From the NCBI RefSeq assembly GCF_036016955.1, contig NZ_JAYWXI010000005.1:94650-158649 (forward strand): a stretch of DNA of 64,000 nt. The letters run 5' to 3'. Position 1 is the stretch's first letter. The number at the start of each line of letters is the position of its first letter. The DNA is from JAYWXI01 sp036016955 (GTDB lineage Bacteria; Bacteroidota; Bacteroidia; Flavobacteriales; Weeksellaceae). Positions 7,600 through 13,648 of the stretch are shown piece after piece. Both the position numbers and the translations under genes were made by a program. The notes under the pieces are model-generated. The model was not told the DNA's origin, ran no database searches, and worked only from the letters and a program-made list of their open reading frames with translations.

Positions 7600-9159
7600 A
7601 TGGATTTCTTTTATAATACATTTAATAGTAAAAAAATCTATCTATTTGGACTGTTATCTTTTGTAATCTACATAGTCGGTTTTTTTTCGTCGTATCCTTA
7701 TTTGTTAGACGGTTCTTCTAAGAGTGTTAATGCATTGGATGTGGTAAGAAATGTTGTGGAGTATGGTGTGATGTTTTTTTCGATAATTACTTTTTGTAGT
7801 ATTTTATATAGAGGGAATTATTTTTTCAAATCGATAGTTTTTTTACTATTGTTTTTGTTGGGTGTTAATTTTATGATTTCCGCATCATGCCTGTTTATAT
7901 ATGAACAGGGGTTTAATGTAGGAATGATAATGAGCGTACTAGATACTAACCTCTCGGAAAGCCTTAGTATGTCTAAAACTTTAATACTACCTATTATAGC
8001 GGCTGTATTGTTTGTGGTTTTAGTATTTATTTTTATTAGAGAGCTATCAAAGAAAATATATAACTTTAAAAGAGCACCAATATATTTATATTCGTTTGTT
8101 TGGGTATTGTTGCCACTGCTTTTTCATGCAAAACATAAGTATATTAGTAATAAAGGCGGGGGAAGCATGATTAAAAATGTCTTCTACCATGCTAGTGATT
8201 TACAAAAAGCATATAATCTAAGAGAAGAGCTAAAGCTCATAACGGAGAATAAAGTACAATATAATTTGTCTCCGTTGGATAGTGAAGAAGGATTGCCTCA
8301 GAATATTGTGATTTTAATTGGAGAGTCTGCAAGGAAGCAAAATATGTCGTTGTACGGCTATGGAAGGAATACTACCCCTATAGCAGTTTCTGAGAAGCAT
8401 AACATGGAAGTTTATAATAATGCCTATTCTCCGGCGGCTATCACGAATTTAGCAGTGCCTATCATTCTAAGTAATATTGATATAGATAACTATAAAGAAA
8501 ATATATTGTCTATTAGTGATAATATTGTGAATGCAGCTAATCACCAAGGGTATGATACCTATTGGCTGAGCACGCAAGGTGGGGCGGCTGGGATAACGGC
8601 AATAGCTTCTTTCTCTAAAAATAAAAAATGGATTAGCGGGTTTGATGAAAGTTTGCTGCCGGAGCTGTCGAGTATATTGGCTCTAAATAAAAACTCAAAA
8701 AGGAGGAAGGTTATTGTAATGCACATCAATGGCAGTCATCCTTATTCTTGTGATAAATATCCAGAGAAAGAGGAGTATTGGAAATACCAAGGGCAATTGG
8801 ATAATTGTTACGACAATTCCATAAGATATACCGATAAGGTAATGGGGGAAGTGATGAAGCAGATTGAGAAAACCAACGCCGTATTAGTTTATGTTTCAGA
8901 CCACGGCCAAATCAAAAAAGACGATAAGTACATCCATGGAGATTATAGGGAAGCCGTTCAGGTGCCATTCTTTATTTGGTACTCACCGCTATATAAAACT
9001 AAAAATAGAGGTGTTGAGGTAAATAAAGTTGTATCAACAAGCATGGTCTACAAAACCGTTTTGGAGCTTATGGGAGTAAGTAACCCTAAGGGCGTTGATA
9101 ATCAGGGAAAATATCTTAAGTTAGATATGAAAGCAATAAAGTATGATGAACTTAAATAG
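7600..9159 (+). CDS. phosphoethanolamine transferase (EptA/MCR-type sulfatase-fold)
   Basis: 519 aa inner-membrane enzyme. Four to five hydrophobic segments occupy about residues 13-175, then a periplasmic sulfatase-fold domain. The zinc and nucleophile residues of the EptA/MCR family are all identifiable: E242 (LIGESAR), T282 (AAITNLAVP, nucleophile position), H380 (NGSHPY), D434 and H435 (SDHG). Relatives move phosphoethanolamine from phosphatidylethanolamine to lipid A or other glycans and can reduce sensitivity to cationic peptides; whether this enzyme modifies lipid A is inference. The gene is clearly richer in A+T than oxyR before it and metK after it and uses many ATA/AAA/TTA codons, suggesting transfer. 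It starts 8 bp after oxyR and is probably co-transcribed with it. Confidence 0.85.
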   Translation: MDFFYNTFNSKKIYLFGLLSFVIYIVGFFSSYPYLLDGSSKSVNALDVVRNVVEYGVMFFSIITFCSILYRGNYFFKSIVFLLLFLLGVNFMISASCLFIYEQGFNVGMIMSVLDTNLSESLSMSKTLILPIIAAVLFVVLVFIFIRELSKKIYNFKRAPIYLYSFVWVLLPLLFHAKHKYISNKGGGSMIKNVFYHASDLQKAYNLREELKLITENKVQYNLSPLDSEEGLPQNIVILIGESARKQNMSLYGYGRNTTPIAVSEKHNMEVYNNAYSPAAITNLAVPIILSNIDIDNYKENILSISDNIVNAANHQGYDTYWLSTQGGAAGITAIASFSKNKKWISGFDESLLPELSSILALNKNSKRRKVIVMHINGSHPYSCDKYPEKEEYWKYQGQLDNCYDNSIRYTDKVMGEVMKQIEKTNAVLVYVSDHGQIKKDDKYIHGDYREAVQVPFFIWYSPLYKTKNRGVEVNKVVSTSMVYKTVLELMGVSNPKGVDNQGKYLKLDMKAIKYDELK

Positions 9160-9163
9160 TTTT

Positions 9164-9340
9164 TGCTGTAAATAAAATCTTTTATAAATTTGCAGGCACA
9201 AAGTTCAGGAGGAGAAATTTGTACTGATTGCAACCTCTTTAAAAAATGCTAAAACAGATTTTTCTATTTTAGTTTCTTTTAGCAGTCTGCCGACGGTACG
9301 GATTTTTCTTAATTTTAATCTTAAATAAAAGAAACGATAA
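9164..9340 (+). promoter_or_regulatory. metK promoter and SAM-riboswitch-like leader
   Basis: A promoter (TTTTTG near 9162-9168; TATAAATTTGC at 9182-9192) predicts a transcript starting near 9199, leaving a leader of about 140 nt before metK. The leader holds a short purine-rich helix strand (GGAGGAGAAA, 9208-9217), then TGCAACCTC (9229-9237) and ATGCTAAAAC (9247-9256), spaced like the GGAGGGA, GGCAACC and GGTGCTAA blocks of the SAM-I/SAM-IV riboswitch clan, and GAGG/CCTC can pair. Two alternative helices (CTAAAA with either of two downstream TTTTAG copies) could form a switch; no T-rich terminator is present, so control would be translational. The similarity is partial, so this is a candidate. 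Confidence 0.5.
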
Positions 9341-10621
9341 ATGCCTTATTTATTTACATCCGAATCCGTTTCGGAAGGACATCCGGATAAAGTTGCCGAT
9401 CAAATTTCTGATGCGCTTATTGATCATTTTTTGGCTTACGATCCTCATTCCAAGGTCGCATGTGAAACGCTTGTGACAACGGGGCAGGTGGTTTTGGCCG
9501 GTGAAGTTAAATCCGAAACCTATTTGGACGTTCAGTCGATTGCCCGGGAAGTGATTAAGACGATAGGTTACACCAAAGGCGAATACATGTTTGACGGGGA
9601 TTCGTGCGGGGTTATCTCGGCGATACACGATCAATCACCGGATATTAACCAAGGGGTGGATCGCATTGTGGACGAGGATGATTTTGAAGCTAAGGCTCAG
9701 GCTCAGGGAGCAGGGGATCAAGGCATGATGTTTGGTTATGCGACCAACGAGACCGATAATTATATGCCGTTGGCCTTGGACTTGGCACATAGTATATTGA
9801 GGGAGTTGGCGGCGCTTAGGCGGGAAAACGATGCGGTGAAGTACTTGCGTCCGGATTCTAAATCCCAGGTGACGATAGAGTATTCGGACGATCATCGCCC
9901 CATTCGGATTGATTCTATCGTAGTCTCGACTCAGCACGACGAATTCGGAAGTGATGAGGCGATGCTTGCGAAGATAAGAAAAGATGTAATCGATATTCTT
10001 ATTCCGAGGGTTAAAGCCAAGCAGAAATTGGAAATACAGAATCTTTTTAACGATCAGATTAAGTACCATATTAACCCGACCGGCAAATTTGTTATTGGTG
10101 GGCCTCATGGGGATACGGGACTTACTGGGCGCAAGATTATTGTAGATACGTATGGAGGGAAAGGCGCTCATGGAGGCGGTGCTTTTTCGGGTAAAGACCC
10201 CTCTAAAGTGGATCGTAGTGCGGCTTATGCTACCCGTCATATTGCTAAAAACTTGGTGGCGGCAGGGGTGGCCGATGAGGTTTTGGTTCAGGTGTCTTAT
10301 GCGATTGGAGTGGCGGAGCCTTGCGGACTTTACATTAATACTTACGGGACGTCGAAAGTGGGGCTTACGGATGGAGAAATTGCCGAAAAAGTACTATCCA
10401 TTTTTGATTTGAGGCCTTACGCTATCGAAAAGAATTTGAAATTACGTCATCCCATTTATCAGGAAACGGCGGCATACGGGCATATGGGGCGCGAGTCCTA
10501 CGTGGCGGATAAAACCTTTAACAAAGGACGTTCGAATGAAAAAACGATAAAAGACCTGGAGTTCTTTACTTGGGAGAAATTAGACAGAGTAGAGGATATT
10601 AAGAAGGTTTTTGACCTTTAA
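9341..10621 (+). CDS. metK: S-adenosylmethionine synthetase
   Basis: 426 aa, making S-adenosylmethionine from methionine and ATP in the cytosol. The N-terminal SESVSEGHPDKVADQISDA, the hexapeptide-type GAGDQGMMFGYA loop, and the GPHGDTGLTGRK and GGGAFSGKDPSKVDRSAAYATR segments with phosphate-binding residues are all intact. The protein is a little longer than the roughly 384-residue E. coli enzyme, as usual in Bacteroidota. It stands alone behind a structured leader and ends in a strong bidirectional terminator shared with the minus-strand lipoprotein array. Confidence 0.97.
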   Translation: MPYLFTSESVSEGHPDKVADQISDALIDHFLAYDPHSKVACETLVTTGQVVLAGEVKSETYLDVQSIAREVIKTIGYTKGEYMFDGDSCGVISAIHDQSPDINQGVDRIVDEDDFEAKAQAQGAGDQGMMFGYATNETDNYMPLALDLAHSILRELAALRRENDAVKYLRPDSKSQVTIEYSDDHRPIRIDSIVVSTQHDEFGSDEAMLAKIRKDVIDILIPRVKAKQKLEIQNLFNDQIKYHINPTGKFVIGGPHGDTGLTGRKIIVDTYGGKGAHGGGAFSGKDPSKVDRSAAYATRHIAKNLVAAGVADEVLVQVSYAIGVAEPCGLYINTYGTSKVGLTDGEIAEKVLSIFDLRPYAIEKNLKLRHPIYQETAAYGHMGRESYVADKTFNKGRSNEKTIKDLEFFTWEKLDRVEDIKKVFDL

Positions 10622-10670
10622 TTCCGTTTTGGGTTCGTGTGTCATGAATGACAATATTTACTAAAAAAAT

Positions 10671-10705
10671 AAAGCCCAGTCTTACAAGACTGGGCTTTAT
10701 TTTTT
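10671..10705. terminator. bidirectional terminator between metK and the lipoprotein array
   Basis: A perfect hairpin with arms AAAGCCCAGTCTT (10671-10683) and AAGACTGGGCTTT (10685-10697 region), flanked by A-runs on the left and T-runs on the right, can terminate transcription from both sides. It shares the AGCCCAG arm with the hairpins inside the array to its right. Confidence 0.9.
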
Positions 10706-11151
10706 TAGTTTTTTCCGAGAACAGCTATATCATAAATGATTAAATTTCCCAAATTTTTCTCATCCTCTGGCAGCCATTCCGCACATTGGGGGTTTTCTTT
10801 AGGTCTACATAAATTGCCTAATGTGTCCCAATTTTGGTTAAATACTACTACCAACTGAGTAGGTCTATCCTGAATTTCCTTACCCCATGTTTTACGATAC
10901 TCATCATAAGTAATATACCTAAATCTCAGTCTGTTAACCTCATTTTTATTTTTGTTAGGTGTAGCTTGTACAGATCTAATAGGAACTTTGATAGTTGCTA
11001 ATAATTGGCTCAAAGGTTTTCCTATAAAATCTTTCTTATTGATTTCTAATTTTCTTGTTTCAGAAGGTTCTTTAATTTTTAATTGTTGTGCACATGCGTA
11101 GTTTAATAAACATAAGCATAATAGAACTATGGTTTTTAATAAATGTTTCAT
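10705..11151 (-). CDS. array lipoprotein 1 (type A), candidate immunity-like protein
   Basis: 148 aa, last of six tandem paralogues in transcription order. The signal peptide MKHLLKTIVLLCLCLLNYAC ends at a cysteine in a lipobox-like context. It carries the type A amino end (QQLKIKEPSETRKLEINKK) and the conserved FIGKPLSQLLATIKVPI block, RYITYDEYRKTWGKEIQDRPTQLVVVFNQNW, two cysteines in NLCRPKENPQCAEWLPEDE, and the terminal NLGNLIIYDIAVLGKN. No enzyme motif is visible. The start is the ATG of MKHLL; a longer frame to 11229 runs into the preceding gene. Nearly identical at nucleotide level to array gene 2 over its 3' half, indicating recent exchange. Function unknown. Confidence 0.85.
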   Translation of the reverse strand: MKHLLKTIVLLCLCLLNYACAQQLKIKEPSETRKLEINKKDFIGKPLSQLLATIKVPIRSVQATPNKNKNEVNRLRFRYITYDEYRKTWGKEIQDRPTQLVVVFNQNWDTLGNLCRPKENPQCAEWLPEDEKNLGNLIIYDIAVLGKN

Positions 11152-11167
11152 AATAGTTTTTGCTAAA

Positions 11168-11191
11168 AGCCCAGCTTTATAAAGCTGGACT
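11168..11191 (-). terminator. intercistronic hairpin, junction 2-1
   Basis: A 24-nt hairpin in the 49-bp gap between array genes 2 and 1, starting 16 nt upstream of gene 1. Relative to the perfect version (junction 4-5 side) one arm differs, giving a U-G wobble in the minus-strand RNA but a mismatch on the plus strand. Only four T residues follow, so it may be a weak terminator, a processing site or a translation-control element. Confidence 0.6.
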
Positions 11192-11200
11192 ATTGTTATT

Positions 11201-11647
11201 TTAATTTTTTCCCAAAACATAAATATCATAAATGATTAAATCTCCCAAATTTTTCTCATCCTCTGGCAGCCATTCCGCACATTGGGGGTTTTCTTTAGGT
11301 CTACATAAATTGCCTAATGTGTCCCAATTTTGGTTAAATACTACTACCAACTGAGTAGGTCTATCCTGAATTTCCTTACCCCATGTTTTACGATACTCAT
11401 CATAAGTAATATACCTAAATGTCAGTCTGTTAACTTCATTTTTATTTTTGTTAGGTGTAGCTTGTACAGATTTAATAGGCACTTTAATAGTTGCTAATAA
11501 TTGGCTCAAAGGTTTTCCTATGAATTTCGCTTTATTAATTTCAATTTTTTTAGCATCAGATAATGTTTTCATTTGTAATTGCTGAGAGCAAGAAAAATTA
11601 AAACTTAATAAGAGTAATAACAAAGTGGTTTTTAATAAATGTTTCAT
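11201..11647 (-). CDS. array lipoprotein 2 (type B)
   Basis: 148 aa paralogue with the type B amino end: signal MKHLLKTTLLLLLLSFNFSC, then SQQLQMKTLSDAKKIEINKAKFIGKPLS. From about residue 45 onward it matches array gene 1 almost residue for residue (ATIKVPIKSVQATPNKNKNEVNRL, DRPTQLVVVFNQNWDTLGNLCRPKENPQC), while the N-terminal third matches genes 4 and 6. The protein is thus a mosaic of two lineages. The ATG at 11647 is used; upstream in-frame codons lie in the junction and preceding gene. Likely lipid-anchored in the periplasm or at the surface; function unknown. Confidence 0.85.
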   Translation of the reverse strand: MKHLLKTTLLLLLLSFNFSCSQQLQMKTLSDAKKIEINKAKFIGKPLSQLLATIKVPIKSVQATPNKNKNEVNRLTFRYITYDEYRKTWGKEIQDRPTQLVVVFNQNWDTLGNLCRPKENPQCAEWLPEDEKNLGDLIIYDIYVLGKN

Positions 11648-11663
11648 AATAGTTTTTGCTAAA

Positions 11664-11687
11664 AGCCCAACTTTATAAAGCTGGGCT
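11664..11687 (-). terminator. intercistronic hairpin, junction 3-2
   Basis: Same 24-nt hairpin, 16 nt upstream of array gene 2 and exactly 496 bp from the previous copy. One base differs from the perfect form, giving a G-U wobble in the minus-strand transcript and an A-C mismatch in the plus-strand sense. Confidence 0.6.
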
Positions 11688-11696
11688 ATTGTTATT

Positions 11697-12143
11697 TTAG
11701 TTTCTTCCCAGAACATAAATATCATAAATGATTAAATCTCCCAAATTTTTCTCATCTTCAGGCAGCCATTCTGCACACTGGGGATTTTCTTTTACAAAAC
11801 ACCTTTCTCCATTTAGCTCCCAATTTTGGTTAAATACTACTACCAACTGAGTGGGTCTATCCTCAATTTCCTTACCCCATGTTTTACGATACTCATCATA
11901 AGTAATATACCTAAATCTCAGTCTGTTAACCTCATTTTTATTTTTGTTAGGTGTAGCTTGTACAGATTTAATAGGAACTTTAATAGTTGCTAATAATTGG
12001 CTCAAAGGTTTTCCTATAAAATCTTTCTTATTGATTTCTAATTTTCTTGTTTCAGAAGGTTCTTTAATTTTTAATTGTTGTGCACATGCATAGTTTAATA
12101 AACATAAGCATAATAGGACTGTGGTTTTTAATAAATGTTTCAT
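11697..12143 (-). CDS. array lipoprotein 3 (type A)
   Basis: 148 aa paralogue, type A amino end (signal ending LLNYAC, then AQQLKIKEPSETRKLEINKKDFIGKPLSQLL). The middle matches genes 1 and 2 (YDEYRKTWGKEI), but the segment around residues 107-125 is unique in the array: NQNWELNGERCFVKENPQCAEW, against DTLGNLCRP or DFIGQRCYPN in the others. This is the one position where each lineage differs strongly, between otherwise invariant FNQNW and ENPQCAEWLPEDEKNLG blocks, so it may be a specificity loop. Terminal residues YVLGRN. Function unknown. Confidence 0.85.
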   Translation of the reverse strand: MKHLLKTTVLLCLCLLNYACAQQLKIKEPSETRKLEINKKDFIGKPLSQLLATIKVPIKSVQATPNKNKNEVNRLRFRYITYDEYRKTWGKEIEDRPTQLVVVFNQNWELNGERCFVKENPQCAEWLPEDEKNLGDLIIYDIYVLGRN

Positions 12144-12159
12144 AATAGTTTTTGCTAAA

Positions 12160-12183
12160 AGCCCAACTTTACAAAGCTGGACT
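12160..12183 (-). terminator. intercistronic hairpin, junction 4-3
   Basis: Third copy, 16 nt upstream of array gene 3. Two arm bases and one loop base differ from the perfect form; both arm changes remain wobble pairs (U-G and G-U) only when read as minus-strand RNA. Confidence 0.6.
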
Positions 12184-12192
12184 ATTGTTATT

Positions 12193-12636
12193 TTAGTTTT
12201 TTCCGAGAACAATTATATCATAAACGATTAAATCTCCCAAATTTTTCTCATCTTCAGGTAGCCATTCTGCACATTGGGGATTTTTATTAGGATAGCATCT
12301 CTGTCCTATAAAATCCCAATTTTGATTGAATATAACTACTAATCTTGTCGGTTTTGATAAAGGAGTTCCATACGCTTTTTTATAGGTGTCAATAGGAACA
12401 AAAAGAAAACTTAGTCGATTAACTTCATTAACTTTTTTATTAGGCATAGGAATAACGGATTGAATTTCTATATTTACATTTTTGAGAAGATAATTGAGTT
12501 TTTTTCCTACAAATTCTTTTTTGTTTAGCTCTATTTTTTTTGCATCAGATAATGTTTTCATTTGTAATTGCTGAGAGCAAGAAAAATTAAAACTTAATAA
12601 GAGCAATAACAAAGTGGTTTTCAATAAATGTTTCAT
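12193..12636 (-). CDS. array lipoprotein 4 (type B, most divergent)
   Basis: 147 aa paralogue, type B amino end (LLSFNFSCSQQLQMKTLSDAKKIELNK). It is the most divergent member: FVGKKLNYLLKNVNIEIQSVIPMPNKKVNEVNRLSFLFVPIDTYKKAYGTPLSKPTRLVVIFNQNW replaces the KVPIKS and YITYDEY segments of the others, and one codon fewer is present. The 3' part (DFIGQRCYPNKNPQC) matches gene 5. Lipidation on the type B cysteine at residue 20 is likely. It may preserve the older second member of the duplicated unit, before exchange made genes 2 and 6 look like type A downstream. Function unknown. Confidence 0.85.
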   Translation of the reverse strand: MKHLLKTTLLLLLLSFNFSCSQQLQMKTLSDAKKIELNKKEFVGKKLNYLLKNVNIEIQSVIPMPNKKVNEVNRLSFLFVPIDTYKKAYGTPLSKPTRLVVIFNQNWDFIGQRCYPNKNPQCAEWLPEDEKNLGDLIVYDIIVLGKN

Positions 12637-12652
12637 AATAGTTTTTGCTAAA

Positions 12653-12676
12653 AGCCCAGCTTTATAAAGCTGGGCT
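12653..12676 (-). terminator. intercistronic hairpin, junction 5-4
   Basis: Fourth copy, 16 nt upstream of array gene 4, with perfectly complementary arms (AGCCCAGC/GCTGGGCT around TTTATAAA). Confidence 0.6.
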
Positions 12677-12685
12677 ATTGTTATT

Positions 12686-13135
12686 TTAGTTTTTTCCGAG
12701 AACAGCTATATCATAAATGATTAAATTTCCCAAATTTTTCTCATCTTCAGGTAGCCATTCTGCACATTGGGGATTTTTATTAGGATAGCATCTCTGTCCT
12801 ATAAAATCCCAATTTTGATTAAAGATAATAACTAATTGAGTAGGTCCTTCTTCAATACTGTTTTTGCTCCATATTTTATTGTACTCATTATAAGTAATAT
12901 ATCTTAAAGTAAGCCTGTTGATTTCATTTTTATTTTTATTAGGATAGGCTTGTATTGACTTAATAGGAACTTTGATAGTTGCTAATAATTGGCTCAAAGG
13001 TTTTCCTATAAAATCTTTCTTATTGATCTCTAATTTTCTTGTTTCAGAAGGTTCTTTAATTTTTAATTGTTGTGCACATGCGTAGTTTAATAAACATAAG
13101 CATAATAGAACTATGGTTTTTAATAAATGTTTCAT
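12686..13135 (-). CDS. array lipoprotein 5 (type A)
   Basis: 149 aa paralogue, type A amino end (LLNYACAQQLKIKEPSETRKLEINKKDFIGKPLSQLLATIKVPIKS). The central part differs from genes 1-3: IQAYPNKNKNEINRLTLRYITYNEYNKIWSKNSIEEGPTQLVIIFNQNW, shared in outline with gene 6 (KNSIEEGPTQLV), while DFIGQRCYPNKNPQC is shared with gene 4 and the last residues IIYDIAVLGKN with gene 1. This patchwork is the clearest sign of recombination among the copies. Function unknown. Confidence 0.85.
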   Translation of the reverse strand: MKHLLKTIVLLCLCLLNYACAQQLKIKEPSETRKLEINKKDFIGKPLSQLLATIKVPIKSIQAYPNKNKNEINRLTLRYITYNEYNKIWSKNSIEEGPTQLVIIFNQNWDFIGQRCYPNKNPQCAEWLPEDEKNLGNLIIYDIAVLGKN

Positions 13136-13151
13136 AATGGTTTTTGCTAAA

Positions 13152-13175
13152 AGCCCAGCTTTATAAAGCTGGGCT
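13152..13175 (-). terminator. intercistronic hairpin, junction 6-5
   Basis: Fifth copy, 16 nt upstream of array gene 5, perfect arms, followed in the minus-strand direction by TTTT and A-rich sequence before the ATG. It is the first hairpin met by transcription coming from the JAB lipoprotein gene and gene 6, so it could reduce readthrough into the distal copies. Confidence 0.6.
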
Positions 13176-13184
13176 TTTGTTATT

Positions 13185-13634
13185 TTAGTTTTTTCCGAGA
13201 ACAATTATATCATAAACGATTAAATCTCCCAAATTTTTCTCATCTTCAGGCAACCACTCTGCACATTGGGGATTTTCTTTAGGTCTACATAAGTTGCCTA
13301 ATGTCTCCCAATTTTGATTAAATTTAACAACTAATTGAGTGGGACCTTCTTCAATACTATTTTTAATCCATACTCTACGATATTCGTCATAAGTAATATA
13401 CCTAAAGGTTAATGTATTAATTTCACTTTTATTTTTATTAGGAACGGCTTGTATTGACTTAATAGGAACTTTAATAGTAGCCAATAAATAACTCAAAGGC
13501 TTTCCTATGAATTTCGCTTTATTAATTTCAATTTTTTTAGCATCAGATAATGTTTTCATTTGTAATTGCTGAGAGCAAGAAAAATTAAAACTTAATAAGA
13601 GTAATAACAAAGTGGTTTTCAATAAATGTTTCAT
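13185..13634 (-). CDS. array lipoprotein 6 (type B), directly downstream of the JAB lipoprotein
   Basis: 149 aa paralogue, type B amino end (LLSFNFSCSQQLQMKTLSDAKKIEINKAKFIGKPLSYLLATIKVPIKS). It is the first of the six in transcription order: only 14 bp and no hairpin separate it from the stop codon of the JAB-motif lipoprotein gene, so it is the member most certain to be co-expressed with it. Later segments: YDEYRRVWIKNSIEEGPTQLVVKFNQNWETLGNLCRPKENPQC and VYDIIVLGKN. If the locus is a toxin-immunity system, this would be the cognate immunity protein and the rest later copies; that is inference from layout. Confidence 0.85.
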   Translation of the reverse strand: MKHLLKTTLLLLLLSFNFSCSQQLQMKTLSDAKKIEINKAKFIGKPLSYLLATIKVPIKSIQAVPNKNKSEINTLTFRYITYDEYRRVWIKNSIEEGPTQLVVKFNQNWETLGNLCRPKENPQCAEWLPEDEKNLGDLIVYDIIVLGKN

Positions 13635-13648
13635 AATAAATAATTTTT

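Noticed and set aside
10705..13634. Possible CRISPR or short tandem repeat array
   Set aside because: The hairpins recur at about 496-bp intervals, separated by full coding genes. It is a gene array, not CRISPR.
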